Part shown: piece by piece, positions 8,412 to 17,388 of the stretch
Numbering within the stretch: the stretch's first letter is position 1
Layout of the letters: every line of letters begins with the position of its first letter
Assembly (NCBI GenBank): GCA_963827855.1
Contig: CAWHBY010000002.1
Span: 2,852,001-2,916,000 of the forward strand
Length of the DNA: 64,000 nt
Source of the DNA: DTPU01 sp963827855
Lineage (GTDB): Bacteria; Planctomycetota; Phycisphaerae; Sedimentisphaerales; Anaerobacaceae
Direction of reading: 5' to 3'
The notes under the pieces: model-generated
Databases searched by the model: none
What the model was told of the DNA's origin: nothing
Seen by the model: only the letters and a program-made list of their open reading frames with translations
Program-made: the position numbers and the translations under genes

Positions 8412-9790
8412 GGTGCAGTGCAGGTCAGGCCTCTAAGGTGACAGCCGGTGCTCCCTCGCACGGCGCCGATCTGCTCTTCGATGACCTCGTCCCAGGCGTC
8501 CAGGGGGCCGGCTTCTCTGGCGATCGCGCTGGCCCTGTCGACGAGGACCACGAGCAGCAGCAGCAGGTACCGTGGATACTGCGAGCTCAGGGCGTCCGAG
8601 GTCGCCGCATAGACCGCCCAGGCCACCCACGCCCACAGGCAGCCGCTCTGGACGATCGCCGTGATCGCCCCCTCAGACCTGCACCCGGCGCAGGCCTTCC
8701 TCCAAAAACCGACCGCCGAGGCGATCGCCCAGACCACCCCGGCCAGGCCATACACGGTCAATGCAGACACATAGGCGCTGTGGGTCTCTGAGCCGTTGCG
8801 GAGGATCCCGGCCCGTTGGCCTTGACCCAGCAGGTAGACCTTGGGCGTGGCGGTCTGGAAGTAGCGCAGCCAGGTCTCAGTCCGTCCACCCACATTGGCG
8901 GTCCAGGCCTGCGCGGTGGGATCGTAGACCGTGGCCAGACGCTGTCGAAAGGCCTCGCGTACGCCGCCGAAGCTGAGACCCACGACTACAGCGATGGCGA
9001 TCACCATCCACGCCACCCTCTTGTTGCGCCCGACCAGGGCCATCAGGCCGAAGGTCACAGCCAAGGCAAGGAGCCCCGATCGAGACCGGGTAACCAGCAC
9101 CCCTAGGAGCAGAAGGCCACAGGACAGGCCCAACAGGGCCTTGGAGATCCAGGACTCCTGGAGCCGCAGGGCAGTCACGACCAGCACCAGTGAGCAGGCC
9201 AGGACGCAGGCTGCGCCATTAGGATTGAGGAACGCACCGCTGGCCCGGCCAGTGACTTCCTCGATCTCAACCAGTGAAGGATTGGACCAGTCCTGCATCC
9301 TGCCTGGCAGGAAGTGCTGCAGGAGGACCAGGGCGCCGCCGACAAGGGCGGCCAGAGCGATCATCCCCACCATCCGCCGCAGGTCCTGGCCGTCGTCGAT
9401 GCAGTGCAGGATCGCGTAGAACAGGCCCCAATACACGTAGATCTTGAGGATATCCTTGAGATACAGCAGCCGGTCAAAGGGCGCATCCAGGGCCCCTGAG
9501 AGGGTGGCGACAGTGGCCACCAGGGCAAAGGTCGTGATGACCCAGAAGCCATATCCCCACCGCACAGGCACGCCGCCAAAGAGATTGCGGCGGACCACGA
9601 CCGACAGAAACAAGACGATGCAGAACAGGTCGTCCGCGCCGATGTTCAGGGGTAGAAATGGATGATTGAACCACCAGTTGTGCGGATAGGTAAACAGCAC
9701 CAGCCAGGTCAGTCCAGCCCCCCATTTGGGCCGCACGACGGCAAGTGCCATGGCCACCACTGTCAGGATGAGGATGGGAATCACCAGCAT
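8327..9790 (-). CDS. O-antigen ligase/polymerase (Wzy family)
   Basis: A very hydrophobic protein with about 10-12 membrane segments and a large outer loop. It contains GSETHSAYVSALTVYGLAG, the His-containing motif typical of the Wzy_C/O-antigen ligase family. It probably polymerises repeat units or ligates glycan to an acceptor in the periplasm. GGGAG upstream supports the ATG at 9790. The last ~35 residues look wrong: they are Arg/Ser-rich and read out of frame through the flippase start. A single indel near residue 445 would let the gene end at the TAG at 8433-8435, just before the flippase. Treat the C-terminus as uncertain. Confidence 0.82.
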   Translation of the reverse strand: MLVIPILILTVVAMALAVVRPKWGAGLTWLVLFTYPHNWWFNHPFLPLNIGADDLFCIVLFLSVVVRRNLFGGVPVRWGYGFWVITTFALVATVATLSGALDAPFDRLLYLKDILKIYVYWGLFYAILHCIDDGQDLRRMVGMIALAALVGGALVLLQHFLPGRMQDWSNPSLVEIEEVTGRASGAFLNPNGAACVLACSLVLVVTALRLQESWISKALLGLSCGLLLLGVLVTRSRSGLLALAVTFGLMALVGRNKRVAWMVIAIAVVVGLSFGGVREAFRQRLATVYDPTAQAWTANVGGRTETWLRYFQTATPKVYLLGQGQRAGILRNGSETHSAYVSALTVYGLAGVVWAIASAVGFWRKACAGCRSEGAITAIVQSGCLWAWVAWAVYAATSDALSSQYPRYLLLLLVVLVDRASAIAREAGPLDAWDEVIEEQIGAVRGSTGCHLRGLTCTAPWPSSEKPSWSMRRRWRVSRFRWSRRSS

Positions 9791-11298
9791 GGGCTCTCCC
9801 TGTGCTCGCGCAGCCTGATCCGCCAGACCAGGCCCTCCTTGGCAAGGTCATAACCATCCAGGACGAACTTGGGACAGTAGCCGGGCTTCGCAGACACGAC
9901 GTACGCGGGACGGGCCCTCAGGATCCTGGCCAGTGTCTCTGCGTTGAAGGCCGGCGCACCTGGACTGTGCACTGAGGCGCTGACGATCGCCACGTCCGGC
10001 CGCAACGCCTCAGTCTGCTGCCTGATGAGGAGGGGCCCCACAGTCGTCAGGTCTGCGTAGATGACCGCATCCTGGCCCACTGCACTCAGGACCTCCGTGG
10101 CGAATCGCTCGGGACCATAGCACCAGGTCTTCCAGGGCGTGATGAAGAACTCAAGGTCCTCTCTGTACGGGACATCGCCCCTGGTCCTGAGGTCCAAGTG
10201 CCCTGCCCTGGCCATTGCAGGCGCCAGGGCATAGAGCCCGACCGGCAGGATCGCAGCCGCAACCATGGCCCCTGCGAGCCACCGCCTCGGGAACCTCGTC
10301 AAGACGGCATCAGCACCAAGGCCCATCATCACGGATACCAGGATGTAGAAGGGGATGAAGAACGCATAGCGGTCCACCACTGTGTATCGGAAGGCAAACG
10401 CCAGGAAGAGAAGGCTCAGTATCAGTATGGGTAGGGCCATTGCCTCAGTCTGCCTCAACCGCACCAGATAGACAAGTCCCACACCCGCGAGGACCACATT
10501 CGGGGTCGGGAAGTTCAGGGCCCAGAGCATGAGGTTCTCTGCAACCAGCCGTCCGGTGATGGATGCATTGAGTACCTGGCCTCTCCATTGGTCGCCAAAG
10601 AGCGCAGAGGACGCCGTACCGAGGAGGTCTCCCCTCTGGAGGTAGTCCTGCACACAAAGCACCTCGTACGGCAGGCAGCCTATGATCCACAACGCGGCAA
10701 TCAAAGCCACCTGACGCCCTGAGACGCAACGTCTCCTCCAGAGCAATGCGATCCATCCCAGGTAGACGACCAAGGCGATCGCTGCCAGCATGTGGACTGC
10801 CATGGCAAGGCCATTGAAGAGCCCCAGGTAGTACAGATAGCTGACCTTCTTGGTCTGCGTATACCGAGCCAAGGTGACCAGCTCGGCAGTGAACAGGGCT
10901 GACCAGAGGGTGTAGGTCTCTGCCATACTGGAGTGCTGCCAGAAGGTATGCGATACTGCCAAGGTCACGGCCGCAACCAGTGCGGGGGTCGACCTCGTCG
11001 TCAGCATCCGGACCAGTAGCCAAAGATTGGCGACCGTGACTGCCCCTAGCAGTGCTGATATCAAGTTCACCTTGAAGGCGATCTGGCCTACAGGGACGCA
11101 CTTGGAGGCGATACCCAGCAGATAGTACAGGGGGTGCGATAGTGCCAGGCCAAGGAAACCACTGATATCAGTATTGAGAACGCGGTATTGAATGAGTCCG
11201 CTATCTTGCCAGAGCAGCCCAGGCGCGCAGCTTAACCCATATAGTGCAAGGGTCCAGCCAAGAATCAGCCCGTATCTCCGCAACTGCGTAGTCCACAA
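9781..11298 (-). CDS. Multi-pass membrane protein, DUF2723/GT-C-like
   Basis: A 505-aa protein with about ten membrane segments and a C-terminal soluble part. The first loop carries WQDSGLIQYRVLNTDISGF followed by LALSHPLYYLLG. This resembles the acidic first-loop motif followed by a HPP/L segment in DUF2723 and GT-C transferases, which use lipid-phosphate sugars. VSHTFWQHSSMAETYTLWS is also in keeping with that family. The TTG start at 11298 is the frame start but is not well supported by a ribosome binding site. The stop overlaps the O-antigen ligase start by 10 bp. It probably adds a sugar to the glycan or a protein on the outer face of the membrane (inference). Confidence 0.65.
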   Translation of the reverse strand: MWTTQLRRYGLILGWTLALYGLSCAPGLLWQDSGLIQYRVLNTDISGFLGLALSHPLYYLLGIASKCVPVGQIAFKVNLISALLGAVTVANLWLLVRMLTTRSTPALVAAVTLAVSHTFWQHSSMAETYTLWSALFTAELVTLARYTQTKKVSYLYYLGLFNGLAMAVHMLAAIALVVYLGWIALLWRRRCVSGRQVALIAALWIIGCLPYEVLCVQDYLQRGDLLGTASSALFGDQWRGQVLNASITGRLVAENLMLWALNFPTPNVVLAGVGLVYLVRLRQTEAMALPILILSLLFLAFAFRYTVVDRYAFFIPFYILVSVMMGLGADAVLTRFPRRWLAGAMVAAAILPVGLYALAPAMARAGHLDLRTRGDVPYREDLEFFITPWKTWCYGPERFATEVLSAVGQDAVIYADLTTVGPLLIRQQTEALRPDVAIVSASVHSPGAPAFNAETLARILRARPAYVVSAKPGYCPKFVLDGYDLAKEGLVWRIRLREHRESPCW

Positions 11299-11307
11299 GC
11301 ATGCAGA

Positions 11308-12276
11308 CTAGCACCGCTTGTGATAGTCTATGATCCTGCCGAGTGTATCTGCCAACGAGGTACGAGGTTGCCAACCTATGGCGGCCTTTATGCGGTCAGT
11401 ACAAGGCACTCTCCGCATCATGTCCTCTATGGGCCTGCTGTAGGCAACCTCATAGGGGACATGGGTCTTCACGCTCTCACTTGAAGTGCGCTTCAGGATC
11501 GTGTCAGCAAGGGCCTCTACGGAGATCTCCTCGCTGGAGCCTATGTTGAAGACCTTCCCTGCAGCGCCAGGGCATTCAACGAGACCGAGCACCGCCTGTA
11601 CTACGTCGCCGACGTAGCAGAAACAGCGAGTCTGGTTGCCGGTGCCATAGATCTGGATAGGCTCGTTTCGCAGGGCCCATCGGACGAAGCGTGGCACGAC
11701 CATGCCGTATTGCCCTGTCTGGCGAGGTCCGATCGTGTTGAAGAACCTGCCGACCACGACGGGAAGGCCGTACTGCTGGTGGTAGGCCTGGCCCAGAAAT
11801 TCGTCGATCGCCTTGCTGCACGCGTAGGACCATCTAGAGAATCCAGTGCTGCCCAGCACCAGGTCGTCGTCCTCGCGAAAGGGCACTGTCTCGCTCTTGC
11901 CATAGACCTCACTGCTGGACGCCAGGAACACCTTCCTGCCAAACCTGTTGGCCTGCCTGAGGATGCTCTCTGTGCCTCCTATGTTGGTCTCAATAGTCCG
12001 TACGGGATCTTCGGCTATCAGCTCTACACCCACGGCTGCTGCCAGATGAAAGACCACGCCACAGTCCTTGACCAACAACTGGACAAGGCCTTCGTCTCGT
12101 ATGTCGCCGCGCACGAAGGTGAGGTTCCGGTCATCTATGCATGCAGCTAGATTGGCCAGACTGCCAGTGCTCAGATTATCTAAAACAGTCACCTTGCCCT
12201 TGTTTGCAAGTATGGCCTGGACCAGGTGAGAACCAATGAAACCTGCGCCACCCGTCACTAGGGCATTTGCTGGCAT
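11308..12276 (-). CDS. NAD-dependent epimerase/dehydratase (nucleotide-sugar SDR)
   Basis: A 322-aa extended short-chain dehydrogenase acting on a nucleotide sugar. The Rossmann motif GGAGFIGSHLVQ is at the N-terminus, DNLSTGS follows, and the catalytic Y-x3-K is in YACSKAIDEF. FNTIGPRQTGQYGMVVPRFV is typical of UDP-glucose 4-epimerase, UDP-glucuronate decarboxylase and dTDP-glucose dehydratase relatives, so the exact reaction is open. The ATG at 12276 is preferred over the GTG at 12285 because GAGGTG sits 6 bp upstream of it. It is the first gene of the polysaccharide cluster and would supply an activated sugar. Confidence 0.9.
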   Translation of the reverse strand: MPANALVTGGAGFIGSHLVQAILANKGKVTVLDNLSTGSLANLAACIDDRNLTFVRGDIRDEGLVQLLVKDCGVVFHLAAAVGVELIAEDPVRTIETNIGGTESILRQANRFGRKVFLASSSEVYGKSETVPFREDDDLVLGSTGFSRWSYACSKAIDEFLGQAYHQQYGLPVVVGRFFNTIGPRQTGQYGMVVPRFVRWALRNEPIQIYGTGNQTRCFCYVGDVVQAVLGLVECPGAAGKVFNIGSSEEISVEALADTILKRTSSESVKTHVPYEVAYSRPIEDMMRRVPCTDRIKAAIGWQPRTSLADTLGRIIDYHKRC

Positions 12277-12487
12277 CGCGAACACCTCGCAGTTCTATCC
12301 TTGGGCTGGCAAGACTCCGTCCCTGTCAGTTGCGCTGACTAGACAACGCTCGAGCGCACAGCTCCAATCCCGCGCCAGAGTTGCGCAAATGGAGCCTCGT
12401 GCTCGAGGATCTGTTCTGGTCTACCAAGCTAAACATCGGAACACCAAAGGGATAGCTTTACCACGCCACTAGTATAGGGAGCATGGC

Positions 12488-13453
12488 TCAGGTGAGGGCG
12501 TGGATTACCGGTCTCTTCTTCAGTTCTTCGAGTGTTTCCAGGAGAACGATGCTACTGACCTGACTGGACCTGCAGAAGTCGTCTGCCAGCTCGTGGAGTT
12601 CTCCCGCGGAGCGGCCATGGAGCATGGCATACAGGGTATAAGGCCAACCGGCGAAGGAGTCCCGCTGGTAGCAGTGACTTACCTGGGCCAGTCTGGACAG
12701 GGCCAGACCTGCTGGCTCAATCATCTCGGGCGCGACCTGAGCGGCCAGCATGATATTGGCCGTGAATCCAAGGCTGCGATGATTCAGCACGCCTGCGATT
12801 CTGCGAACTACATTCTTCTTGATCAGGGAGTCGATGGTCTGTATGACCTGGCCGATAGACCCGACGTGGCGGGCCAGGCCGTCAAAGGGTCGGGGCTGGA
12901 TGTCGAGTCCCTTCTGCAGATCCGCGAGTATTGCCCGTTCGGACCTGCTGAGACGAGCAGGTCTGGCTTGCGGGGGCTCACTGTTCAGCAGGCCTGGAGG
13001 CTCCTGGCCGGTCGCGTCGAAGTAGACCTCCAGTTTGAAGGTCCGGCGGCTGGGGAGACTGTGGAGCTCAATTCCCCACGCTTGACCCAGCTTGTCGAGA
13101 ATCCCATTGATCTCGGCAAGGCAGGTCGCCTGGAGTGTGAACCAGAGATTGTAGTGGTGTCTTCGAAGGTAGTTGTGGGAGACCCCCGCTAAAGTGTTCA
13201 CTGCCTCAATGACCTGGCGGAGGGACGGATCGGGGACGTGCGATGCCACGAGGGTCGCGACCTTGCCCAGGGCCCTTGGGTCAATGATGGGGCCGATCCG
13301 TCGCAGGATGCCCTGGTCACGGAGTTGGGAGGCGGCATCGAGCACCTCAGACTCTGTCGCGGTCAGGCGTTCGGCCATCTGCTGAAATGGCTGTTCAGAG
13401 ATGGCCAGGCCGCGCTGCAAGAGATTGCAGAGCCGCTGCTGAAGGGACGTCAT
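12488..13453 (-). CDS. ahbA/ahbB: Fused siroheme decarboxylase AhbA-AhbB
   Basis: A 321-aa protein made of two Lrp/AsnC-like halves. Each has an N-terminal winged-helix segment (TATESEVLDAASQLRDQGIL, about 31-50; LSRSERAILADLQKGLD, about 168-184) and an AhbA/B catalytic signature: VSHNYLRRHHYNLWFTL (about 91-107) and VSHCYQRDSFAGWPYTLY (about 258-275). AhbA and AhbB are normally separate proteins that together decarboxylate siroheme to 12,18-didecarboxysiroheme in the alternative heme pathway of sulfate reducers and archaea. Here one chain carries both halves. The ATG at 13453 overlaps the radical SAM stop as ATGA, so the genes are coupled. Confidence 0.87.
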   Translation of the reverse strand: MTSLQQRLCNLLQRGLAISEQPFQQMAERLTATESEVLDAASQLRDQGILRRIGPIIDPRALGKVATLVASHVPDPSLRQVIEAVNTLAGVSHNYLRRHHYNLWFTLQATCLAEINGILDKLGQAWGIELHSLPSRRTFKLEVYFDATGQEPPGLLNSEPPQARPARLSRSERAILADLQKGLDIQPRPFDGLARHVGSIGQVIQTIDSLIKKNVVRRIAGVLNHRSLGFTANIMLAAQVAPEMIEPAGLALSRLAQVSHCYQRDSFAGWPYTLYAMLHGRSAGELHELADDFCRSSQVSSIVLLETLEELKKRPVIHALT

Positions 13454-14493
13454 GATGCGTGCTCCGCCAGAGATCCCCTGCTGCAGACAGGATCGCTGGC
13501 CAGCACGTCGCCGGAGAGGGCATAGGCCCTGGCCCTGCATCCTCCACAGGTCTCGAGATGGGGGCAGAGGCGACATTCTCCCTTGATGTTCGTGCGATCA
13601 CGAAGCGTGTTGAAAAGACTCGACCCTTCCCAGATGCCCCGGAAGTCGTAGCCGTTCTCCAGGAGATTGCCTGCCACCATGTTGAGGAAGCCGCAGGTCT
13701 GGACGTCGCCCCGCCTGCTGATGAATCCAAAATGGCGGCCTCCCATGCAGCCGTGGATAGCGCCCACCCGACGCTCGGCATTGCTCTGTTGCGCGACACG
13801 GGCGAACTGAGGTCCGCACGTCACCCGCATATCGATCTTGAGCTGATGCTTCATCCGCCAGAGCTCGTTGAGCAGGGTCTCGTAGTGCACAGGATCCAGC
13901 AGTTGGTCGGCGAGAGCCGTGCCCCGGCCCATCGGTACGAGGATGAAGGGGTTGAAGCAGGATGCGCCAAGACGCTCGGCCAGGCCTGCGATGGCAATGA
14001 CCTCGCCGACGTTGACCCTGCTGATGGTGGTGTTGATTTGGAACCGAAGTCCCACGTTGCGAGCCGCCTGGGCTGCGCGGAGGACCGCATCAAAGGCGCC
14101 AGGCGCCTGGCGGAAGAGATCGTGGGTGTCTGCCGACGCACCGTCGAGCGAAAAAGACAGGGCCTCTATCCCGGCTTCCTGAAGTTCTGCGATGGCCTGG
14201 TCATCGATGAGATACCCGCAGGTCGCCATGACCATGCGGAGGCCCGCAGCCTTGCCGTGCCGGATCAGATCAAGGATGTCCGACCGCTCCATGGGCTCCC
14301 CGCCCGTCAGGATCAGTGTGCAGGGGGCGTAGCCGCCCACTGCGGACAGGATCCGCTTGCACGGGTCTGTCGTGAGCTCGGTATCACCGGCTGCACTGGC
14401 GTAGGCGCGGCAGTGCCTGCACTGGTATCGGCATCGCCCCGTCACTTCAAAGGCGATCAGGCTGGGTTTGGCTATGGGGTGCTCAGTTGTCAT
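13450..14493 (-). CDS. Radical SAM heme-synthesis enzyme (AhbC/AhbD-like)
   Basis: A 347-aa radical SAM/SPASM protein. The cluster motif C-x3-C-x2-C is CRYQCRHC (21-28), GGEP follows in LILTGGEPMERSD, and FSLDGASADTHD fits the barrel. The C-terminal part holds further cysteines (CGFLNM, CRLCPHLETCGGC) for auxiliary Fe-S clusters, and GFISRRGDVQTCGFL is the type of motif shared by NirJ, AhbC and AhbD. With the fused AhbA-AhbB gene next door it should act in the siroheme-to-heme route, either removing acetate side chains (AhbC) or decarboxylating iron-coproporphyrin (AhbD). I cannot decide between them. It lies 50 bp after the PTS fusion gene. Confidence 0.83.
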   Translation of the reverse strand: MTTEHPIAKPSLIAFEVTGRCRYQCRHCRAYASAAGDTELTTDPCKRILSAVGGYAPCTLILTGGEPMERSDILDLIRHGKAAGLRMVMATCGYLIDDQAIAELQEAGIEALSFSLDGASADTHDLFRQAPGAFDAVLRAAQAARNVGLRFQINTTISRVNVGEVIAIAGLAERLGASCFNPFILVPMGRGTALADQLLDPVHYETLLNELWRMKHQLKIDMRVTCGPQFARVAQQSNAERRVGAIHGCMGGRHFGFISRRGDVQTCGFLNMVAGNLLENGYDFRGIWEGSSLFNTLRDRTNIKGECRLCPHLETCGGCRARAYALSGDVLASDPVCSRGSLAEHAS

Positions 14494-14543
14494 CACTGGA
14501 CACTGTAGCCGCGAACGCCTGCCCAGTCAACCTCTCCCGGCGG

Positions 14544-17069
14544 TTAGCAGCATGGACGGAGCCTCTGCTCCAGAAACTGAGCGATCTGTTGGGGACTGTC
14601 CGCCTCGAGCAGCGATTGTCTGAAGGACTCCTGCACGAGGGAGCGGGCCAATCGAGCCAGGACCTGCAGGTGGCCCTTGTCGCTGGCCTTGCGCATGGCC
14701 AGGAGGATCACCACGGACACGGGCCGGCCGTCCAGGGATTCCCAGGCGATGGGCTCAGCCAGCTTCAGGATCGCGATGGTATCTGCGTGCAGGGCAGGGC
14801 TCTGGCAATGGGGGACTGCAAACCCGTAGCCCAGGCCCGTCGAGTAGGAAGACTCCCGCTGCCAGAGGGCGTTCTCCAGGGCCGCGGGATCATCCGTGCG
14901 GCCCTCCACGTAGAGCAGATCTGCCAGGGCCTTGAGCGCTGCAGCCTTCGTGGAGGCCTTCACGGCCATCCGGATCATCCTCGAGTCCACCAAGGCGTGC
15001 CGGGTTCGCTGTCTGAAGCCCAGCAGCCGCTCGCCGACCTCGGCGGACGTGGGGCATTCCATCAGGCCTGAGACGAGCACCCGCGATTCCTCCGCGGATA
15101 GCCCTCCCACCTCGGTTTTGAGGACGCCGATCTCCGCAGCGGCCACGCTGATCTCCTCCAGGCCCAGGCCCAGCCACAGGGGAAGGTTGACGGGATCGGA
15201 GGCCATCTCGCCGCAGACGCCCACCCACTTGCCCCGGCGATGGGCCTCATCCACGATGTGCCGGAGGGCCCGGAGGACGGCAGGGTGATGACCGCTGTAG
15301 AGGCCGCGGGAACCGCCGCTGGTGCGATCCGTAGCCAGGAGATACTGGGTCAGGTCGTTGGTGCCGATGCTGAGGAAGTCCAATTCAAGACAAATGTGAT
15401 CCACGATAAGCACCGCGGCGGGGGTCTCCACCATGGCGCCAAGGCGGAGGGAAGGGGGACACGGCCGCCGTGCCTGGGTCCGTTCAGCACGGACCTGGTT
15501 CAGCACGGACTTGACCCAGTGGACCTCTTCCAGGTTCGAGACCATTGGGATCATGATCCATGGGGACTCGCCTTGGGTCGCAGCCGCCTCGAAGAGGGCA
15601 TGGACCTGGGTTCTAAACAGGGCTTCGTGGGTCTTGTAGAGCCTGATCCCTCGACAGCCGAGCAGGGGATTGTCCTCCGGCTGGCCCAGGGCCAGGTACG
15701 GCACGCCCTTGTCTCCACCGAGGTCGACGGTCCTGAAGATCACCGGCCTGCCGTTCGCCGCGGCCAGGACCTCCCGATAGGCCGCGGCCTGTTCCTGTTC
15801 ATCCGGCGGGGCGTCGCGGTCCAGGAACAGCATCTCCGTGCGGAACAGTCCGATGCCATCTGCGCCCTGTCCAAAGGCCCGGGCGGCCTCTTCGCTGCAG
15901 GAGATGTTGGCTCCGATGTCGATCCCTCGGTCGTCGCGGGTCACGCCCTTGGAGCCCGCCGCAGTCCGCACCCTGGCCCGCCTCTCCGCATACCGGGCCT
16001 GTTCCAGCCGGTAGTAGGCCTTGACGGGCTCCTGGGGCTGCAGGACGCAGATCCCCAGGCCGGCATCCAGGATGACCTCCTGCCCGTGCTGCATCTTGAG
16101 TGTGCCGACGTCCGCGCCGGTCAGCGTGGGCAGCCCCCGTCCCCTCGCCAGGATGACCGTGTGCGACGTAGCCCCCGTGTCGCCGAGGATGAGCCCCATG
16201 AGGCTCTCCCGGTCGAGCGACAGGAAGGCCGACGGCGTGAGGCTGTCGATGGCCAGAATCGAGGGGCCCTCCAGGGCCACCGTCTCCAGAGGCAGGACCT
16301 TGGGTCCGTAGGCCGCTCTGAGCAACTGTCGACACAGGTCCTCCAGATCAAGGACCCGCTCCCTGACCACGGCGACCTCGGAGCTTCTCAGCAACTGACC
16401 ATAGTGACGGCCTGCCTCCAGGATCGCCTGACCGGCCGAGCCTCGCTCCGCCAGCGACCGATGGATCCGTCCGATGAATTCCTCATCGCTGAGCATCGCC
16501 AGATGGGCGGACAGGATCTGGTCTTCCACGGACCGTCGGCTGAGCTGAATCTGGCGACGGATCTGCTCCGCCAGGCTGTCGCGGGCGTGGTCGAAACGGG
16601 CCTGCTCTGCGGAGGGCTCCAGGACGGGACCCGCATCCACGTGCTCGGGCAGGGGTCCACCCAAAGCCACGTGAAGGCGGCCCCACGCCAGGCCCTTGAC
16701 GGCCGGAACTCCGGACACGGTGACCGGGTCCGCGATCCTCAGGGAATGCGGAAGGACCCCTTCTTGGCCGGTCCGGGCCTCCGCGGGCTCGGCCGGCTCA
16801 CCCGCGGCGAGCCCGTGTTCCAAGAGACTCTGCAGGGCCCGCAGGGCCTGGTCCTCGTCAGGGCCCTGGACCTGCAATCGGCAGGGGTCCTGGTGCTGGA
16901 TCTCCGCGCCGACCAGCGAGAACACGCTGCGAACGTTGGCCACCTTCTGATTGCGGAGGTTTTCGATCGTGATGGTGGAGCGGTGGCGCTGTGCAGCGGC
17001 CTGCATCAGGCTGGCCGGCCGCGCATGCAGGCCGTGGATCAGGGGACAGGGGAAATCAAACTCCAGCAT
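14544..17069 (-). CDS. PTS multiphosphoryl transfer protein HPr-EI-EIIA(Fru)
   Basis: An 841-aa cytoplasmic fusion. HPr comes first (about 1-90; LIHGLHARPAS, phospho-His15). Enzyme I follows (about 115-690), with the PEP-relay His303 in GATSHTVILAR, RTEMLFLDR, GAMVETPAAV, SIGTNDLTQYLLATDR and catalytic Cys619 in GVCGEMASD. A fructose-type EIIA ends the protein (about 695-841; His754 in FAVPHCQS). It would carry phosphate from PEP to the separate EIIB in one chain, as in E. coli FryA-type proteins. The ATG at 17069 follows GAGAGGA and overlaps the EIIB gene end by about 14 bp/untranslated spacing only. Upstream in-frame sequence is the EIIB shadow and was excluded. Confidence 0.93.
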   Translation of the reverse strand: MLEFDFPCPLIHGLHARPASLMQAAAQRHRSTITIENLRNQKVANVRSVFSLVGAEIQHQDPCRLQVQGPDEDQALRALQSLLEHGLAAGEPAEPAEARTGQEGVLPHSLRIADPVTVSGVPAVKGLAWGRLHVALGGPLPEHVDAGPVLEPSAEQARFDHARDSLAEQIRRQIQLSRRSVEDQILSAHLAMLSDEEFIGRIHRSLAERGSAGQAILEAGRHYGQLLRSSEVAVVRERVLDLEDLCRQLLRAAYGPKVLPLETVALEGPSILAIDSLTPSAFLSLDRESLMGLILGDTGATSHTVILARGRGLPTLTGADVGTLKMQHGQEVILDAGLGICVLQPQEPVKAYYRLEQARYAERRARVRTAAGSKGVTRDDRGIDIGANISCSEEAARAFGQGADGIGLFRTEMLFLDRDAPPDEQEQAAAYREVLAAANGRPVIFRTVDLGGDKGVPYLALGQPEDNPLLGCRGIRLYKTHEALFRTQVHALFEAAATQGESPWIMIPMVSNLEEVHWVKSVLNQVRAERTQARRPCPPSLRLGAMVETPAAVLIVDHICLELDFLSIGTNDLTQYLLATDRTSGGSRGLYSGHHPAVLRALRHIVDEAHRRGKWVGVCGEMASDPVNLPLWLGLGLEEISVAAAEIGVLKTEVGGLSAEESRVLVSGLMECPTSAEVGERLLGFRQRTRHALVDSRMIRMAVKASTKAAALKALADLLYVEGRTDDPAALENALWQRESSYSTGLGYGFAVPHCQSPALHADTIAILKLAEPIAWESLDGRPVSVVILLAMRKASDKGHLQVLARLARSLVQESFRQSLLEADSPQQIAQFLEQRLRPCC

Positions 17070-17083
17070 CGCCGAGGATCCTC

Positions 17084-17383
17084 TCAGGGCGCCACCTTGG
17101 CAAAGATCGCCCGTGGATCCCTGAGGACCGCCTGGACCGGGATCTCGATCTTGCGGGTCCCCGTGAACCGATCGGACTTCTCGATCGCAATGTCCGTGGC
17201 CAGGATGACCACGTCCGCCTTGGCGATGTCCGCGGGACTCAGCTCGTTCTCGATGCCCATGGCCCCCTGGGTTTCCACCTTGATGGTATGGCCCATCTCC
17301 AGGGCCACCTTTTCGAGCTTCTCGGCGGCCATGTAGGTGTGGGCGATGCCCGTGGGACACGCGGTAACGGCAACGATGTGCAT
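17084..17383 (-). CDS. PTS fructose-specific EIIB component
   Basis: A free-standing 99-aa EIIB of the fructose family. The phospho-cysteine motif CPTGIAHTYMAAE is at residues 9-21 (Cys9). AGAMGIENELS-type sequence (here QGAMGIENELSPADI) and the C-terminal KADVVILATDIAI strand complete the fold. It accepts phosphate from the EIIA domain of the fusion protein and passes it to the sugar bound in EIIC. It lies 5 bp after the EIIC stop. Usual fructose transporters fuse EIIB and EIIC; here they are separate, as in the E. coli frw and fry systems. Confidence 0.92.
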   Translation of the reverse strand: MHIVAVTACPTGIAHTYMAAEKLEKVALEMGHTIKVETQGAMGIENELSPADIAKADVVILATDIAIEKSDRFTGTRKIEIPVQAVLRDPRAIFAKVAP

Positions 17384-17388
17384 GGGTT

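Noticed and set aside
8327..8433. C-terminal tail of the O-antigen ligase as genuine coding sequence
   Set aside because: The last ~35 residues are Arg/Ser-rich, unlike the rest, and overlap the flippase start in another frame. A small indel and an end at 8433 is more likely.
12471..12480. AGTATAG matching the -10 region before the fused sigma factor, as a promoter of the polysaccharide cluster
   Set aside because: It would lie about 200 bp from the epimerase start, and no -35 hexamer is found at 16-19 bp. The shared ACTAGTATAG string with 33794 may be chance.
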